Notes: a model not told the origin generated them from the letters alone. A stretch of 64,000 nt of DNA from Calliphora vicina (GCF_958450345.1 NC_088782.1:117538046-117602045), one strand, 5' to 3'; positions 24,950 to 37,984 are shown, numbered from the stretch's first letter. Numbers and translations: made by a program.

Positions 24950-25800
24950 ATGAAGGGAAACATATCTGTCATTTAATCTCACTTAATTATTGAAAATTTT
25001 TTTTGCTTCAAAAATGTCGAATATGTAAAAAATTTGTTAAAGGGGGCAAGATTTGTTGAACTTCTGAGAAGTAAATAAAGGATTTTTATAAACGTATTTG
25101 ATATTGGTGAAAACATTAAGACTTGAGGATTGATATTTTAGTAAAATTAAAAAAATTTATATATTTTTAAAACGTAATTTACCTTAAAAACTTAAAAAAT
25201 TATAATATGGTTCCATAGAGAAAAATATTAAATTTGAATTAGTATAACATTTTAACAGTTAAAGATATCATAACAAAATTTGGAATTGATATAGACTCAA
25301 ATGTTCGTAAATCAATGGCATTATTAGTTTTGACATTTTTTATTTCTAAGTGCCGAAATTCTTAAAACGGGGAAAATGTGTTCCAAAAACTGATTTTCTT
25401 TAGAAAAGTTCCTACTGTGACGTAATTTACCGTGTGTGATAGTAAAATAACTTTTTGAGTATTTAAAAAACATACAGAGTCATATAAATATGGAGCCTTT
25501 TCGAGGATATGTGCTTTGTCTTTTCATAATTGTTTACCCAAACCAAATGGGGATGAACCAAATTCTACTTTACACGCTTTTCCGTTAAGTTTTTTTTCTT
25601 TCATATAAAAAATATATACAGTTCCGAAAATATTTTTTTTCTGCAAAAGAAAATTTATATGGGCCTTTTGGGAAAAACATAAAAATACCGCCCTTTTTAC
25701 CTGTTACTTTTTAAAGGGACAAGATAAATGTTAGAAATTTGTTCTATTTTATTTACAATTTTATCACTAATATAGCTGATATTTTAAAAATAAATATCCG
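24950..25800 (-). mobile_element. Interior fragment of the long-inverted-repeat transposon
   Basis: Reverse complement of parts of about 40480-41050. The clearest shared tract is about 25205-25390 against about 40825-41000, including ACACATTTTCCCCG read on the minus strand and the ATGCCATTGA block. The element's terminal sequences are absent. No transposase motif can be read. Confidence 0.6.
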
Positions 25801-26120
25801 TAAGCCCGCCATATCTAAAAAACCATAAAAAGTTCGATCGAAATTAAAAAAAAATAAATCAGTAAACCTAAATATCTCTTCAATTAATTTATATTTTTAA
25901 TTTCAGATCATTTAGAAAAATTTGAGACCCGAGGTGACCAACCTTGAGAGGCAACACATTAAAGCTAGGAAGCTGAACAAACGTAAATCAACTCGAAAAA
26001 ACATCAGCTACAACCCTGTGAAATTTCGTAACAATATCTCCAAAAGTTCCCAAGATATCACTGAGCGCATTTGTTTGCAGATTGTCTGGAAATTATTAAG
26101 TAAAGTTTTAGGAAAATAGA
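25801..26120 (+). other. Uncertain open frame after a splice-acceptor-like site
   Basis: A T-rich tract ending TTTTTAATTTCAG at about 25891-25905 precedes a relatively GC-rich frame (25922-26119) encoding a basic 65-residue peptide rich in Arg, Lys and Asn. It has no domain I recognise. It could be an exon or transposase remnant or chance. The end of the frame lies in the direct repeat that begins near 26078. Confidence 0.25.
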
Positions 26121-26405
26121 TTCATACTTAATTGCAATTCCTCAATATATTATTCAACATAAGTAGGACCAGTTTAAAAACCTGAATCTAGTGATATACA
26201 ACTTTAACGAACTTATCAAATATGTAAAATAGTACATTTAGCTTTTTATAGTAAAATTTCGGTCAATTTTCCATTCATAGTAAATTTTTAATAAATTTGT
26301 TGTTTAAGTAAATTTACGATCCTTTTACGATATTCGATTTATTCTATTTATAGTAAATTTTCGATATATTTTTGTTATTTAAATTTACTATTTATTTATA
26401 TGAGC
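26078..26405. repeat. Direct repeat, right copy, running into degenerate 29-bp satellite
   Basis: 26078-26270 matches 24787-24925 with an insertion. From about 26225 the sequence becomes diverged units of the GTAAATTTTCGATA-type 29-bp satellite. Confidence 0.5.
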
Positions 26406-26544
26406 ATTGCCACGCCCACTTAAAATTTTAAAATAAAAAGAATCCTATTGTTCCTTTGAGATACAGAGGAACATACAGTTGTTTAGCAGCCCATAAGTCA
26501 CAAACAAACAAACAAACAAATAAACAGACACACATTAACTTTTA

Positions 26545-26863
26545 TAGAATACTAGTTGACCGCCCCGACTTCGCCCGGTAGCTATTTACTAATGTTAGTT
26601 CTTCAAGTTTCTCCAACCCACATACACATGCCTGTTCTTATTTATTTGCAAATAAAATATCTAAATTTGTACTGCATACTTTAGGGGGCTTTTTTATTAC
26701 AGTTGACTGGATTCAAAAAAAGAATTTCCGAGTTTTACCCGGAATTTTGGATTTTTTTTTCTTTACAAACCATCTCCTGAAAATTTCGAATCGAATAAAA
26801 TCGCTGCAGCCATTCTAACGTGATGGCATTACATACATGGACCATTTCATTATATCCTACACC
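26545..26863 (+). mobile_element. Unclassified ACTAGTTGACC-type element, left part
   Basis: Opens TAGAATACTAGTTGACC, the same start as the element at 22626. It is cut by the Helentron-like element that starts at about 26858; the TATATATAG at 27601 may be its resumption. Confidence 0.5.
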
Positions 26864-27600
26864 ACCATAGTGGGGAGGGTATTATGCGTTTGAGCAGATG
26901 TTTGTAACGCCCAAAAATATTAGTCTAACACCCATCTTAAAGTATAAAGATCGACTTAGAATCACTTTCTTAGTCGACTAAACGATGTCCGTCCGTCCGT
27001 CTGGCTGGCTGACTGACTGGTTGGCTGGTTGTCCATGTAAACCTTGTGCGCAGAGTACAGGTCGCAATTTTGAAGATATTTCGATCAAATTTGGTACATA
27101 TTATTTTTTCGGCTCAACGACCAAGCCTATTAAAACTGGCTGAAATCGGTCCACTATTTCACCTAGCCCCCATACAAATGTCCTCCCGAAATTGGACTTA
27201 TCGGTCATAAATGTTTAATTTATAAAGGTATCTACACAAGTTTCGCTCCAAAAAAGTTTTATATATACAAAATTCATGTCACCAAATTTTGTTACGATCG
27301 GTCCATAATTAGTCATAGCTCCCATATAGACCCGCTTCCGAAAATCACTTTAATGTGCTTAAATCTCTTAAAAATTTTGGTATACACACACAATTCAACA
27401 TGGTTAACTTTAATATAGACATAAATCATGCGACTTAATTTCATGGTGATCGGTCCATAATTGGTCATAGCTCCCATATAAGGCCCTCTTCCGAAAATCA
27501 CTCAAAAATATAAATTATTGAAATTTTAAAATAAAAATATTTTTACTCATTTACTTGGTGTAGGGTATTATCAAGCCCGACCATACTTTCTTACTTGTTT
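26858..27600 (+). mobile_element. Helentron-like element, second subfamily, apparently full-length
   Basis: Opens with a hairpin-forming CCTACACCACCATAGTGGGG terminus followed by GGGTATTATGCG. A GTCC/GGCT microsatellite lies at 26986-27032, and two diverged internal copies of a GATCGGTCCATAATTGGTCA-type segment lie at about 27296 and 27450. It closes with GTAGGGTATTATCAAGCCCG and CTTTCTTACTTG. It is distinct from the CACCTTCGTGAG subfamily but has the same architecture. Non-autonomous. Confidence 0.75.
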
Positions 27601-28840
27601 TTATATATATAGATTTTAAACAAAAATTACCTATTTATACTAGATTTATCTAAACATTTTTTATTTGTGTAAATTTTTTTTATTAAATTTGCTCTTTAGT
27701 TAAGATTCTTTATGGACAATCTCCAATAATTTTTCTATTTAAATTCTTTCTAATTGCAACTTTTGTTAAAGAAACATTGCAGATAGTTTTCTTTAACTTA
27801 TTTTCTACAATGCGTGCTTGACGCCAAGTTTTTTTTTTTTTTTTGCCACCCTTTGACTTTTTCTCACATGCAACTTCTTCAGCTTAAGCTGTCCTTGTTA
27901 AGTATTAGTATGCTATGTTTTTTTGCGTCCCCTCCTGAAAACAGTTGACATTTATCCTGAAATATGGCTGGACATACATGAAAATCTTAAAACGTGACTG
28001 TAAAGCATGTTCAAACAATCATGTTACCGTTCATTGAATATATTGCTAGATTTTTTTTGTTAAAAACTTTTCTTTTTATCTGGCAGCCAGAGAAAAATTC
28101 TTGGCCTATGTCTACAAGAGTTTTTTGCTGTGCACAACCAGGACATTATAAGTCGCCTTTTGTGATGATGGTGGTCAAGCAGGAAATAGAAAAAGTTTCA
28201 AAGACAACATATCCCCAGAAAAATCTTACAAAGAATGCACTTCATTGATTGTAATTGTTGGGGTTTTTAAAGGCACACTCACTGATTTTTTTCTATTCAT
28301 TTCGCTTTAATAGTAATTCAAGATCTAACTTTTGATTTATATAGAATTCTCTTTATATAACACTTTAAATACAGAAACGCAACCCCCCCCCCTTTTAATA
28401 TTATAATAGCAAATTTTAAGTCTTATTTTAACCCCAATGAAAATAATTTTGTTGCTGCTGCTGTTCGTTTGCAATTTGGTGTATAAAATAAACATTATTT
28501 GTATTCATTTTAACTAAAACATTTCAATTGGATAAACAAAATACTCAAGAGTATACATTTCAACAACAAGAGCCCTCCTTTTTGCCTTTTCAATACTAGA
28601 AAAGTGCATCAACAACATCATCAGCAAGTGATGAAGCAAAAAAGAAGTTACTCTGAAGAGTGCAAAAAAATAAATAAATAGAAAACATACTTCAATATGA
28701 AGACGATACAAAGATTTTATACACTTGAGGGGAGATGTAGTTCTGAGAGGAGTGGGAGCGGTTGGCACTGAAAGTGGTTAAAAAGAAACAACATTAGCAC
28801 CCAACTGAGATAATAATAACAATAAATGAGTAAAAAACGA
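27601..28840. other. Intergenic DNA, no gene recognised
   Basis: Contains a long T run (27832-27845) and a C run (about 28384-28392). The plus-strand frame at 27994-28248 and the minus-strand frames at 28514-29044 show no domain. I cannot support a gene here. Confidence 0.5.
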
Positions 28841-30775
28841 ATTAAATGAACCGTAAAATATGATAAATTTTAGATAATTAATAGGAATTAGTGCGTCATA
28901 GTAAATTTTCCATCCATTTTTCATAAATTTGCTATTTATAATAAATTTTTTATTTTTCTTATATTCAATTTTTTCATAAAATGAGCTATTTTTAATAAAT
29001 TTGTTATTTATAGTCAATTTTCTTATTATGCTATTTATAGTCAATTTCCATAAATTTGCTATTTATAGTAAATTTTTAATTTTTCTTATAGTAAATTTTT
29101 TCATAAAATTTTCTATTTTTAATAAATTTTCTATAAATTTGTTATTTATAGTCAATTTTCGTATTTAGTTATTTATAGTCAATTTCCATAAATTTGCTAT
29201 TTATAGTAAATTTTCCCAAAATTGGTTATTTCAGTACATTTTAATTAAATTTGCTTTTTTTAAAAAATTTTCTATTTTTGCTATTTATAGTAATTTTCTC
29301 ATAAATTTGCTATTCTAGTAAAATTGGTATTTATTGTATTCAATTCAATAAATTTGCTAATTTTATTTTTAGTAAATTTTCTATAAATTTGCTATTTATA
29401 GTAAATTTCCATAAACTTGCAATTTATAGTCAATTTTGATTATTTTGCTACTTATAGTTAATTTTTTCATTTTTGCTATTTATAGTCAATTTTCTATAAA
29501 TTTGCTATTTATTGTAAATTTCCATAAATTTGCTATTTATAGTAAATTTCGATAAATTTGTAAATTTTGAATATTTTTGCTACTAAATTTTTAATTTTTG
29601 CTATTTATATTTAATTTTCCATAAATTTGCTATTTTTAGTAAATTTTGTATAAATTTGTTATTTATAGTCAATTTCCATAAATTGGCTATTTATAGTAAA
29701 TTTTCCCAAAATATGTTATTTTAGTAAATTTTCCTTAAATTTGATTTTTTTTTTAGTCAATTTTCCATTTTTTCTATTTATAGTCATTTTCTCATAAATT
29801 TGCTATTCTAGTATTTCAATAAATTCAATTTCAATAAATTTGCTAATTTTATTTTTAGTAAATTTTCTATAAATTTGCTATTTATAGTCAATTTCCATAA
29901 ACTTGCTATTTATAGTCAATTTTGATTATTTTGCTACTTATAGTTAATTTTTGCTATTATAGTTAATTTTTCATAAATTTGCTATTTATAGTCAATTTTC
30001 TATAAATTTGCTATTTATTGTAAATTTCGATGAATTTGTAAATTTTGAATATTTTTGCTACTTATAGTAAATTTTTCATTTTTGCTATTTATAGTTAATT
30101 TTTCATAAATTTTATAGTTAATTTTTCATAAATTTTATAGTCAATTTTCTATAAATTTGCTATTTATTGTCAGTTTCCATAAACTTGCTATTTATAGTAA
30201 ATTTTGATTATTTTGCTACTTATAGTTAATTTTTTCATTTTTGCTATTTATAGTTAATTTTTCATAAATTTGCTATTTATAGTTAATTTTCCGAAAATAT
30301 TTTGTTTTAGTAAATTTTCCTTAAGTTTGCTTTTTTTAGTAAATTTTCCATTTTAGCTATTTATAGTCAATTTCTCATAAATTTGCAATTTTCATTAAAT
30401 TTGCTATCAATAGACAATTTCCATAAATTTTCTATTTATAGTCAATTTTCTATAAATTTTCTATTTATAGTCAATTGCCATAAAATTGCTAATTATAGTA
30501 AATTTTGAATGAATTTGCTATTTATAGTGCTTTTTCCATTTTTGCTATTTTTAGTTAATTTTTCATAAATTTGCTATTTTTTAGTAAATTTTCCATAAAT
30601 TTAATATTTATAGTAAATTTTCCATAAATTAGCTCTTAATTGTGTATTTCCATAAATTTGCTATTTATAGTCAATAAGCTATTTGTAGTAAATTTTGCTA
30701 TTTTTGGTAACTTTTCCATAAAATTGCTATTTTTAGTAAATTTTCTTAAAATGGGTTATTTATAGTCAATTTTGG
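28840..30775. repeat. 29-bp AT-rich satellite array
   Basis: About 65 diverged units of roughly 29 bp built from TTTGCTATTTATAGTAAATT plus TTCCATAAA. Unit lengths and sequences vary a great deal, and a diverged block with the internal order TTTCCATAAA, TTTTGATTATTTTGCTACT appears several times (about 29410, 29915 and 30180), so short higher-order duplication is present. The orientation matches 38756-39513. Confidence 0.9.
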
Positions 30776-31729
30776 ATCCACTTTGGATAGTGCCTGTGTA
30801 AGTGAATCTCTGTATTCCTCAATATTTAAAAGTAGTTTCACAGACAACTAGTAAAAGTGTGTTTAAAACTGATTTAAGTCGTATTCAAAAATAAAGTAAA
30901 TACTCACAGATATAAACATTTCAAAGATTTCTTATACATATATATATATTTTTTTACCCAAGTCAACAAAACACATTCTACTCATGAATATGTATTCATG
31001 GGAGTCACATCATCATCATTACAGAGTGTCATTAACTACATTCTCATCATGTTTAAAATCATTATAGACATCATCTCTCTGTAACAGGATAATAACATCA
31101 TCATTATCTGCAGACATGGTTTTGCTTCAATGCCGAAACCTCAATGTGATGCTTCAGTGCTCTAGAACATCCTGTATGGCTGCTGTTTGTTACTCTTGTT
31201 ATTTGTATTATTCCATACTTTTTTTAACATTCGACTGAACATGTTGCAAATAGTGTTTATTGTATGATACTTAAGCAACTTAAAATAAGAGGAAAAAGGT
31301 TCCGTTGAAAAATTGAAAGATTTTCTTGTTAATTTGAAAATGGTGGATTAAAGTTTTTTTAAATATATTATTTAAAATATTCAAATTTCGAACTTAGTTT
31401 GAATTTATTTAACTTTAATGTCTTAAGAAAATCTTCTAGCTTCATTATTTGCCTTTTAGTTATTTGTAAATTTATCTTCACTTCAAAGCCAATTAAATTC
31501 AATAAACACTATTTACAAAAACTATCTAGACTTTGTCGCTTCCGTAAAAGTTGAAATTTTCTTAAGGTATAAATAGATTCTATTGAATAAATTTGTATTT
31601 GTTTTTATTAGTTTGCCAAAGAAGTCTTATAAATTGTTTGAGAATACGAGGAGAATTTGATAAGTTTAGAGGAATTCTTATAATTTGTTGTGATGACTCA
31701 AAAGTGGGAGGAGTAAAAAGAGTACTATT
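30776..31729. other. Intergenic DNA, no gene recognised
   Basis: No coding region or RNA gene supported. It has CATCAT-rich stretches near 31008-31100. Confidence 0.5.
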
Positions 31730-32883
31730 AGAACAGAACTAGAACATAACTAGAACAGAACTAGAACAGAACTAGAACAGAACTAGAACAGAACTAGAAC
31801 AGAACTAGAACAGAACTAGAACAGAACTAGAACAGAACTAGAACAGAACTAGAACAGAACTAGAACAGAACTAGAACAGAACAGAACTAGAACAAAACTA
31901 GAACAGAACTAGAACAGAACTAGAACAGAACTAGAACAGAACTAGAACAGAACTAGAACAGAACTAGAACAGAACTAGAACAGAACTAGAACAGAACTAG
32001 AACAGAACTAGAACAGAACTAGAACAGAACTAGAACAGAACTAGAACAGAACTAGAACAGAACTAGAACAGAACTAGAACAGAACTAGAACAGAACTAGA
32101 ACAGAACTAGAACAGAACTAGAATAGAACTAGAACAGAACTAGAACAGAACTAGAACAGAACTAGAACAGAACTAGAACAGAACTAGAACAGAACTAGAA
32201 CAGAACTAGAACAGAACTAGAACAGAACTAGAACAGAACTAGAACAGAACTAGAACAGAACTAGAACAGAACTAGAACAGAACTAGAACAGAACTAGAAC
32301 AGAACTAGAACAGAACTAGAACAGAACTAGAACAGAACTAGAACAGAACTAGAACAGAACTAGAACAGAACTAGAACAGAACTAGAACAGAACTAGAACA
32401 GAACTAGAACAGAACTAGAACAGAACTAGAACAGAACTAGAACAGAACTAGAACAGAACTAGAACAGAACTAGAACAGAACTAGAACAGAACTAGAACAG
32501 AACTAGAACAGAACTAGAACAGAACTAGAACAGAACTAGAACAGAACTAGAACAGAACTAGAACAGAACTAGAACAGAACTAGAACAGAACTAGAACAGA
32601 ACTAGAACAGAACTAGAACAGAACTAGAACAGAACTAGAACAGAACTAGAACAGAACTAGAACAGAACTAGAACAGAACTAGAACAGAACTAGAACAGAA
32701 CTAGAACAGAACTAGAACAGAACTAGAACAGAACTAGAACAGAACTAGAACAGAACTAGAACAGAACTAGAACAGAACTAGAACAGAACTAGAACAGAAC
32801 TAGAACAGAACTAGAACAGAACTAGAACAGAACTAGAACAGAACTAGAACAGAACTAGAACAGAACTAGAACAGAACTAGAAC
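31730..32883. repeat. 11-bp satellite array, unit GAACAGAACTA
   Basis: About 105 units, strikingly uniform. The few departures include GAACATAAC near 31743, a shortened unit near 31872, a GAACAAAAC near 31890 and GAATAGAAC near 32123. It differs from the 4.5-15.1 kb unit by one base (CAGA for CTGA). The same flavour occurs, inverted, inside the array at 53675-55468. Confidence 0.97.
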
Positions 32884-34215
32884 TGCTATTTTTTAGCTGG
32901 CTTTACATACAAGTTTTATAAATTTTATATTTTTATTGTAAATTTACGATGAGTTTGCTATTGGTTGTACATTTTCTATATTTGCACAATATTCGATAAA
33001 TATTCTGTTAAAACAAATAAGAATAAATTAGTTTATTACCTTAAATAATCAATTTTGATTATTTTTTATGCGTATTTATTTATTCAATATTTCCACCTTA
33101 TTATTTAAAGTATTGTGTGTGTGTGAGTTTTTCCTTTATTACCAGCCATTAGTTATTTTCTAAACTTTATTTACCAAACACTGACAATTGAAACAATTGC
33201 AGTAATTAATTTTTATTGAAAGTCATCAATGTTAAATCTACCATCAAAACATAAAATTCTTATTTATAAATATGCAAAAACAAATACAAATGCCAAAAGA
33301 TAAAATTAAACTTTACAAATAATCTAAATTACAAAAAGATTGGTTGAGTGGAGAAAAATCTATGCAAATAAATGATACAAACTAGTTAGTTAGTGGCAAG
33401 GAGCCGGGGTAAAATAGAGGTGGGAAATCAAAATCACAACCAGCTGTAAGCACTTTCATATACAAAACTCACAAACAAAACATGTGAGGGATTTTCCTCA
33501 ACAATCTACAGCTGACAAAGCTAAACACATTCACACCAACTGCTATCTACTTATATCCTTAATATCCATGAATATTTATATAAACGAAAAATGATATTAA
33601 ATCGTATGGATATTGAGAAAAAAAATACATATTTATGCAGTATACGAAATATATTTCTAAGCTTAGAGATGGAGTTTAAAATGATATAAATACATTTATA
33701 CAAAACAATGATGAAAATCTAGAAAGAGTAGCAATGAAAACAAAACAATAGATTATGCCACACAAAAACTAAATAAATATATTTTGTCATTTAAAATGCA
33801 TAAAATCTACTCACATGTGTGTGCAGCAGGAAGAAAAAAAAAGAAAAAAACCTGGGACAAGTACATAAACTATTTGCCTGACAAAATGAGCCGGAGAAAG
33901 AGAGTTAGGATGGCTGGAGTTGTTATCAAGCCAAAAGGATTAGCATGAAATGTTAACGATATTATTGGCAATTTATATCAATGAATTTTATATTTATTTT
34001 TTTTTAGGCAATAAAATAAATTGCAAATTTCTGTTTAAATGTGAAATTGAAATCAAATTGTAAAAATTGTTTTTTTTTTATGGAAATGAGAAAAATGTTA
34101 AGATTTACGATAATTTAAATATCAAATTGATATTAGAATGATATTTGTGACAAAGAGTTGAATGGATTTATTTGTTTAAATAAATTAAAAACAATTTAAA
34201 CCAAAAAAAGTTCAC
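32884..34215. other. AT-rich intergenic DNA, no gene recognised
   Basis: A GTGT run lies at about 33114-33125 and A-rich tracts near 33834-33850. Nothing supports a gene. Confidence 0.5.
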
Positions 34216-34219
34216 TATA

Positions 34220-34312
34220 AATATAAATTTTAACGAAAATTACTAGCTAACTTATCGAAAAATTACTAAAAATAGCAAATTTATCAAAAATTTACTACAA
34301 ATAGCGAATTGA
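34220..34312. repeat. Short inverted tract of the 29-bp satellite
   Basis: About three units of AAATTTACTACAAATAGC type, opposite in orientation to the arrays at 28.8 and 38.8 kb. Confidence 0.6.
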
Positions 34313-34315
34313 TGT

Positions 34316-35065
34316 AAAACTAGCATATCGCGCTGCATTTCGCTACACCTACCCTAGTGAACCTACCAGGGATCAGAAACAAATTCGTTTTTAGCTAACC
34401 TCCGTAGAATGGTAATAAATTGATTGATACAGAGTTTAAATATTTTAAGAATAATAGTTCTCGAGATATTCAAAATTAATCCCAACTATTTTCAGACAAT
34501 CTCTGTAAAATGGTAAGAGAGCTATGCGGACCAATTTTGAATAACCTTGCAGTTATTACTTTGTATGGAAGGTGACTCACCTCCTTTTCCGACCCCTCCC
34601 AGTTTGGTTCCCCAGATATTCGAAATCAATATTTACTCTGTATGGGAGGTGCTACGCCCTCTAATCTAATTGCGTCTATATTCAGCTAAACTCCGCACAG
34701 TAATAAGAAATTAATTCGTAAAAAGTTTAAACACTTTTACAATTATAGTTCTACAGATATTCCAAATTAATTATTTACTTTGTATAGGGCCAAGCCCACT
34801 ATTCCAATCCCGAACAATTTCAGCGGAACTATGCAAAATTATAAATGAGCCATTTAGACTAAGTTTGAAGAATCTTGCAATTATAGTTCACAAAATATTT
34901 AGAAATAACTATTTAATTTGTATGGGAGGTGACTCACCATTTGTTCCGACCCGTCCCATTTTTTATTAAACTTCATGTCGTGATAAGAAATTGATTCGTA
35001 TGAAGTTTGAAAACCGTCACAATTATAGTTCTGCACATTTATAAAATAACTATTTACTTATGTAC
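34316..35065 (+). mobile_element. Decayed repeat with internal subrepeats (ACTAGCATAT type)
   Basis: Opens ACTAGCATATCGCGCTGCAT, loosely like the ACTAGCTGACCC start at 22633. Three or four diverged subrepeats of roughly 180-200 bp follow, with the landmarks GTATGGGAGGTGACTCACC, CCGACCCCTCCCA and ATAGTTCT-AGATATTC. Non-coding; class uncertain. Confidence 0.5.
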
Positions 35066-35075
35066 AATTACATAC

Positions 35076-35288
35076 ACAGAAAAAATTATATTTCAATTCA
35101 AACATTTATCCCATATTGAACTGGTTTCAATTATTTCATAATTAAATCAAGTATTCATTTGCTTAAAAACAAAATTTCTTGATATTTTCTATTGAATTTT
35201 GAGTTTTGAATTTGATTATTTTGACAATTAAATATACAATTTTCGTTATTGGTTGAATTTCAAATACAAAAATTATTGAATAGATGTT
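35076..35288 (-). mobile_element. MITE-like repeat, copy 2 (inverted relative to copy 1)
   Basis: Reverse complement of about 16983-17196, with ACACAGAAAAAATTATATTT at its left end and CAAAAATTATTGAATAGATG at its right. The 27-bp hairpin arm attached to copy 1 is absent here. Confidence 0.65.
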
Positions 35289-35289
35289 T

Positions 35290-35483
35290 CACCCAAAAAA
35301 AATTTAAAAATCAAAATTTTTTTTTTTTTTAAATTTAAAAAAAAAAAAATTTAATATAAAAAATTTAAAATAACAATTCGAAAATGTTTTTTTCCAAATA
35401 ATGAAAAAAACAACTTTATAAAAAAAATTAATTTTGTTTACATAAAAAGATTTAAAATTTGTATTTTGAAGTATAATTTGGTC
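35290..35483 (+). mobile_element. Helentron-like 3' fragment
   Basis: Low-complexity A/T tract followed by TTTAAAATTTGTATTTTGAA and GTATAATTTGG, as seen before the terminal hairpin in other copies. It stops before the hairpin. Confidence 0.55.
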
Positions 35484-35509
35484 CCAATATGAGGATTTTA
35501 TGGCACAAA

Positions 35510-35790
35510 TACCTTTCACCAAATCATGCTTTAAAATACAAATTTTAAATATTTTTATATTTAATTTTTTTTTTCAAAATTGTTTTTGAAAATTTAAAAA
35601 AAAATTAATTTTTTTTCCAAATTTTTAATATTTTTTTCAAAATTGTTTTAGAAATTTTAAAAAAAATTTTTTTTTTTTCTCCAAATTTTTAATTTTTTTT
35701 TGAAAAATTTATTTAAAAAAATCGGGTTAAAAAATATTTTTCCCGATTTTGACCCATTGTAGATCCAAATTACTATAGCCTTATATACAA
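35510..35790 (-). mobile_element. Helentron-like fragment, inverted
   Basis: Reverse complement of the 3' half of the element: CACCAAATCATGCTTTAAAA at the left, and the CCCGATTTTGACCCATTGTA block at about 35742-35762. Together with 35290-35483 it forms an inverted pair. Confidence 0.6.
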
Positions 35791-35871
35791 ATTTACCCAA
35801 AATTTTAAAATTTTGGATAATTTACTATTAATAGCAACATTTTGGAAAAATAATTATAAATAGCAACTTTT

Positions 35872-36474
35872 TTTATACCCTTCAGCTTCGTGAGAAGGGT
35901 ATATATAAGTTAGTCATTCCGTTTGTAATTTCTACATTTTTCATTTCCGACCCTATAAAGTATATATATTCTGGATCCTTATAGATAGCGGAGTCGATTA
36001 ATAATTCTGTCAGACATGCTTTCGAGAAGTTTGCTATTTAAAATCAGCAAATAACGGAGATATGAGCAAAAAACCGGGACAACCTCGATTTTTGATCTAT
36101 ATCTGGATTACAATGTCATTAATATAGACAATATGGATATTTAATGATAGATATTTCAAAGTCCATTGCAACGATGTAGATAAGGCTATAGTAAGTTGGA
36201 CCTACAATGGGTCAAAATCGGGAAAAATATTTTTTAACCCGAATTTTTTTTTCATCAAAAATTTTTTTTTGTCATAAATATTTTTTCTAAAAAAAGAATT
36301 TAAAAACTAAAAAAAAAATTTTTTTTTAAAAAATTTGGAAAAAAAAATTTTTTTTAAAAAATTAAAAAACAATTTCGAAGAAAAAAATTTTGAAACACAA
36401 TTAAAAAAAATTTATTTTGTTTAAAAATAAAAATATTCGGCACAGCCGAATATAGCTCTCTTACTTGTTTTTAA
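35872..36474 (+). mobile_element. Helentron-like element, both ends present, internally deleted
   Basis: Starts TATACCCTTCAGCTTCGTGA and ends TTCGGCACAGCCGAA plus CTCTCTTACTTGTTTTT. It lacks the GTCY microsatellite region: AGTCGATTA joins directly to ATAATTCTGTCAGACATGC near 35999. It is inserted in 29-bp satellite-like sequence. Confidence 0.8.
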
Positions 36475-37984
36475 CTACAAATAGCAAACTTTGGACAAAT
36501 TTTCTATACATAGCTAATTTTAACACCTTTCTTAAAAGTTTACTAGTTATATTTTGCAGCAATTCTTTTAAATTTACTATAAATTAGTAATTTTGAACAA
36601 GGCAGTCGTTTTTAAATCTGATAAATTGATCTTGTTTTATTCTTGATTCTTTATAAAAAAAAGAAAAAATATTTTTAGTTTTTTTTTATTTCAAAAAACA
36701 AAACATTACTTTAGCATGATGACTTTTGCTTCATCAGTCATTTCAAATGAATCTCCTCCACTTTTAATCAAAATGCATTTATGAGCAAAACTCAGCTGAT
36801 TGCTGTACACATAAGGTTTCCAAATATTATTAATTATCTTTTTCGTTAAAATGTCTTTTTTTATTTCGTATTTGCCCAACTTTAAGGCAAAATAAATCCC
36901 TTGAATGAAAAGTTAATTTCACAGCTTATAGTTTTTTAATTCCATTTTTTTATGTTAGTTCTTTTTTCACTTATTTTTCACAATATATTTTTTGGGAGTG
37001 TAACACATGTTGACTGCGAATCATAATGCGTATGACATTTTTGCATATGAAACATTTTTCATTTTCCTACCCGCAACAAAAAAATAAATAAAAATAAGGA
37101 AGAGAGAAATTGTATGTGTAACATTTGGTTGTTGCAAGTAGATGCTGAATATTAGTTCAAATTTGACTTGAAGGGAATGTTGCCCAACTTTAATTCTAAA
37201 TAAGAATAAATTACTGATTTGTTCCAAAACACTAATGTATTAATTTAGGATCATATCAAAAGAGATTTTGAAAAACTCATTTGAATATCATACAACACAA
37301 ATTGGACTATAATTAAAATGTGATTAAGTAAGTTTTTACTTTTAGCCCACCTTCACCTCAAATTTTCCTTAGGAACAAAAATATTTCCTCTTTGGCTGCT
37401 GCATTTGACACTTCATCAGCTTCAATGGCAGGCAAAGAACAGAACATCACAGCACTGCACTGCACAAAAAAAACAAACTACCAGTGAAATATTAAATAAA
37501 AGTTAATAAACCAGCACATGAATACTACTCGCATGTATGAATTTATAACGATTTCCTCACTTTTAAACTTTTTGCATGTTTCTCGAGAGTAAATTGTAAA
37601 ACAAATTTGTTAACGACAATTAGTTAAACTATGCACTGTATGTGCATGTTTTTGCGTCTACTATTGTTAATATACAACTTTTTTTCTAGTTAATTAAATG
37701 AAACAGAATCATGTATGTGTATAACATTTTATGCAAAACAATGTTTGGAAATAAAAGTTGAAAAACAAAAAAAAAAAAGAAAAAAGAATTTGTGGTAAAA
37801 CTAATTAAGCAGCAGTAGTAGTTAATTTATTATGTAAATTTTTCAATGACACTTTTTTTAAAAAATACTAGATTTTTTTTTTTATTATGTATAACAAGTA
37901 AAGTTTGCTCTAAAATAGTGGCGTATTAAATTTGGATAAAGAAGACAGGCAAAAAGGAGGAAAAAGGGAGAGATTGTTTAATAT
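36475..37984. other. AT-rich intergenic DNA, no gene recognised
   Basis: The first about 60 bases are inverted 29-bp satellite remnants. No gene or RNA is supported in the remainder. Confidence 0.5.
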
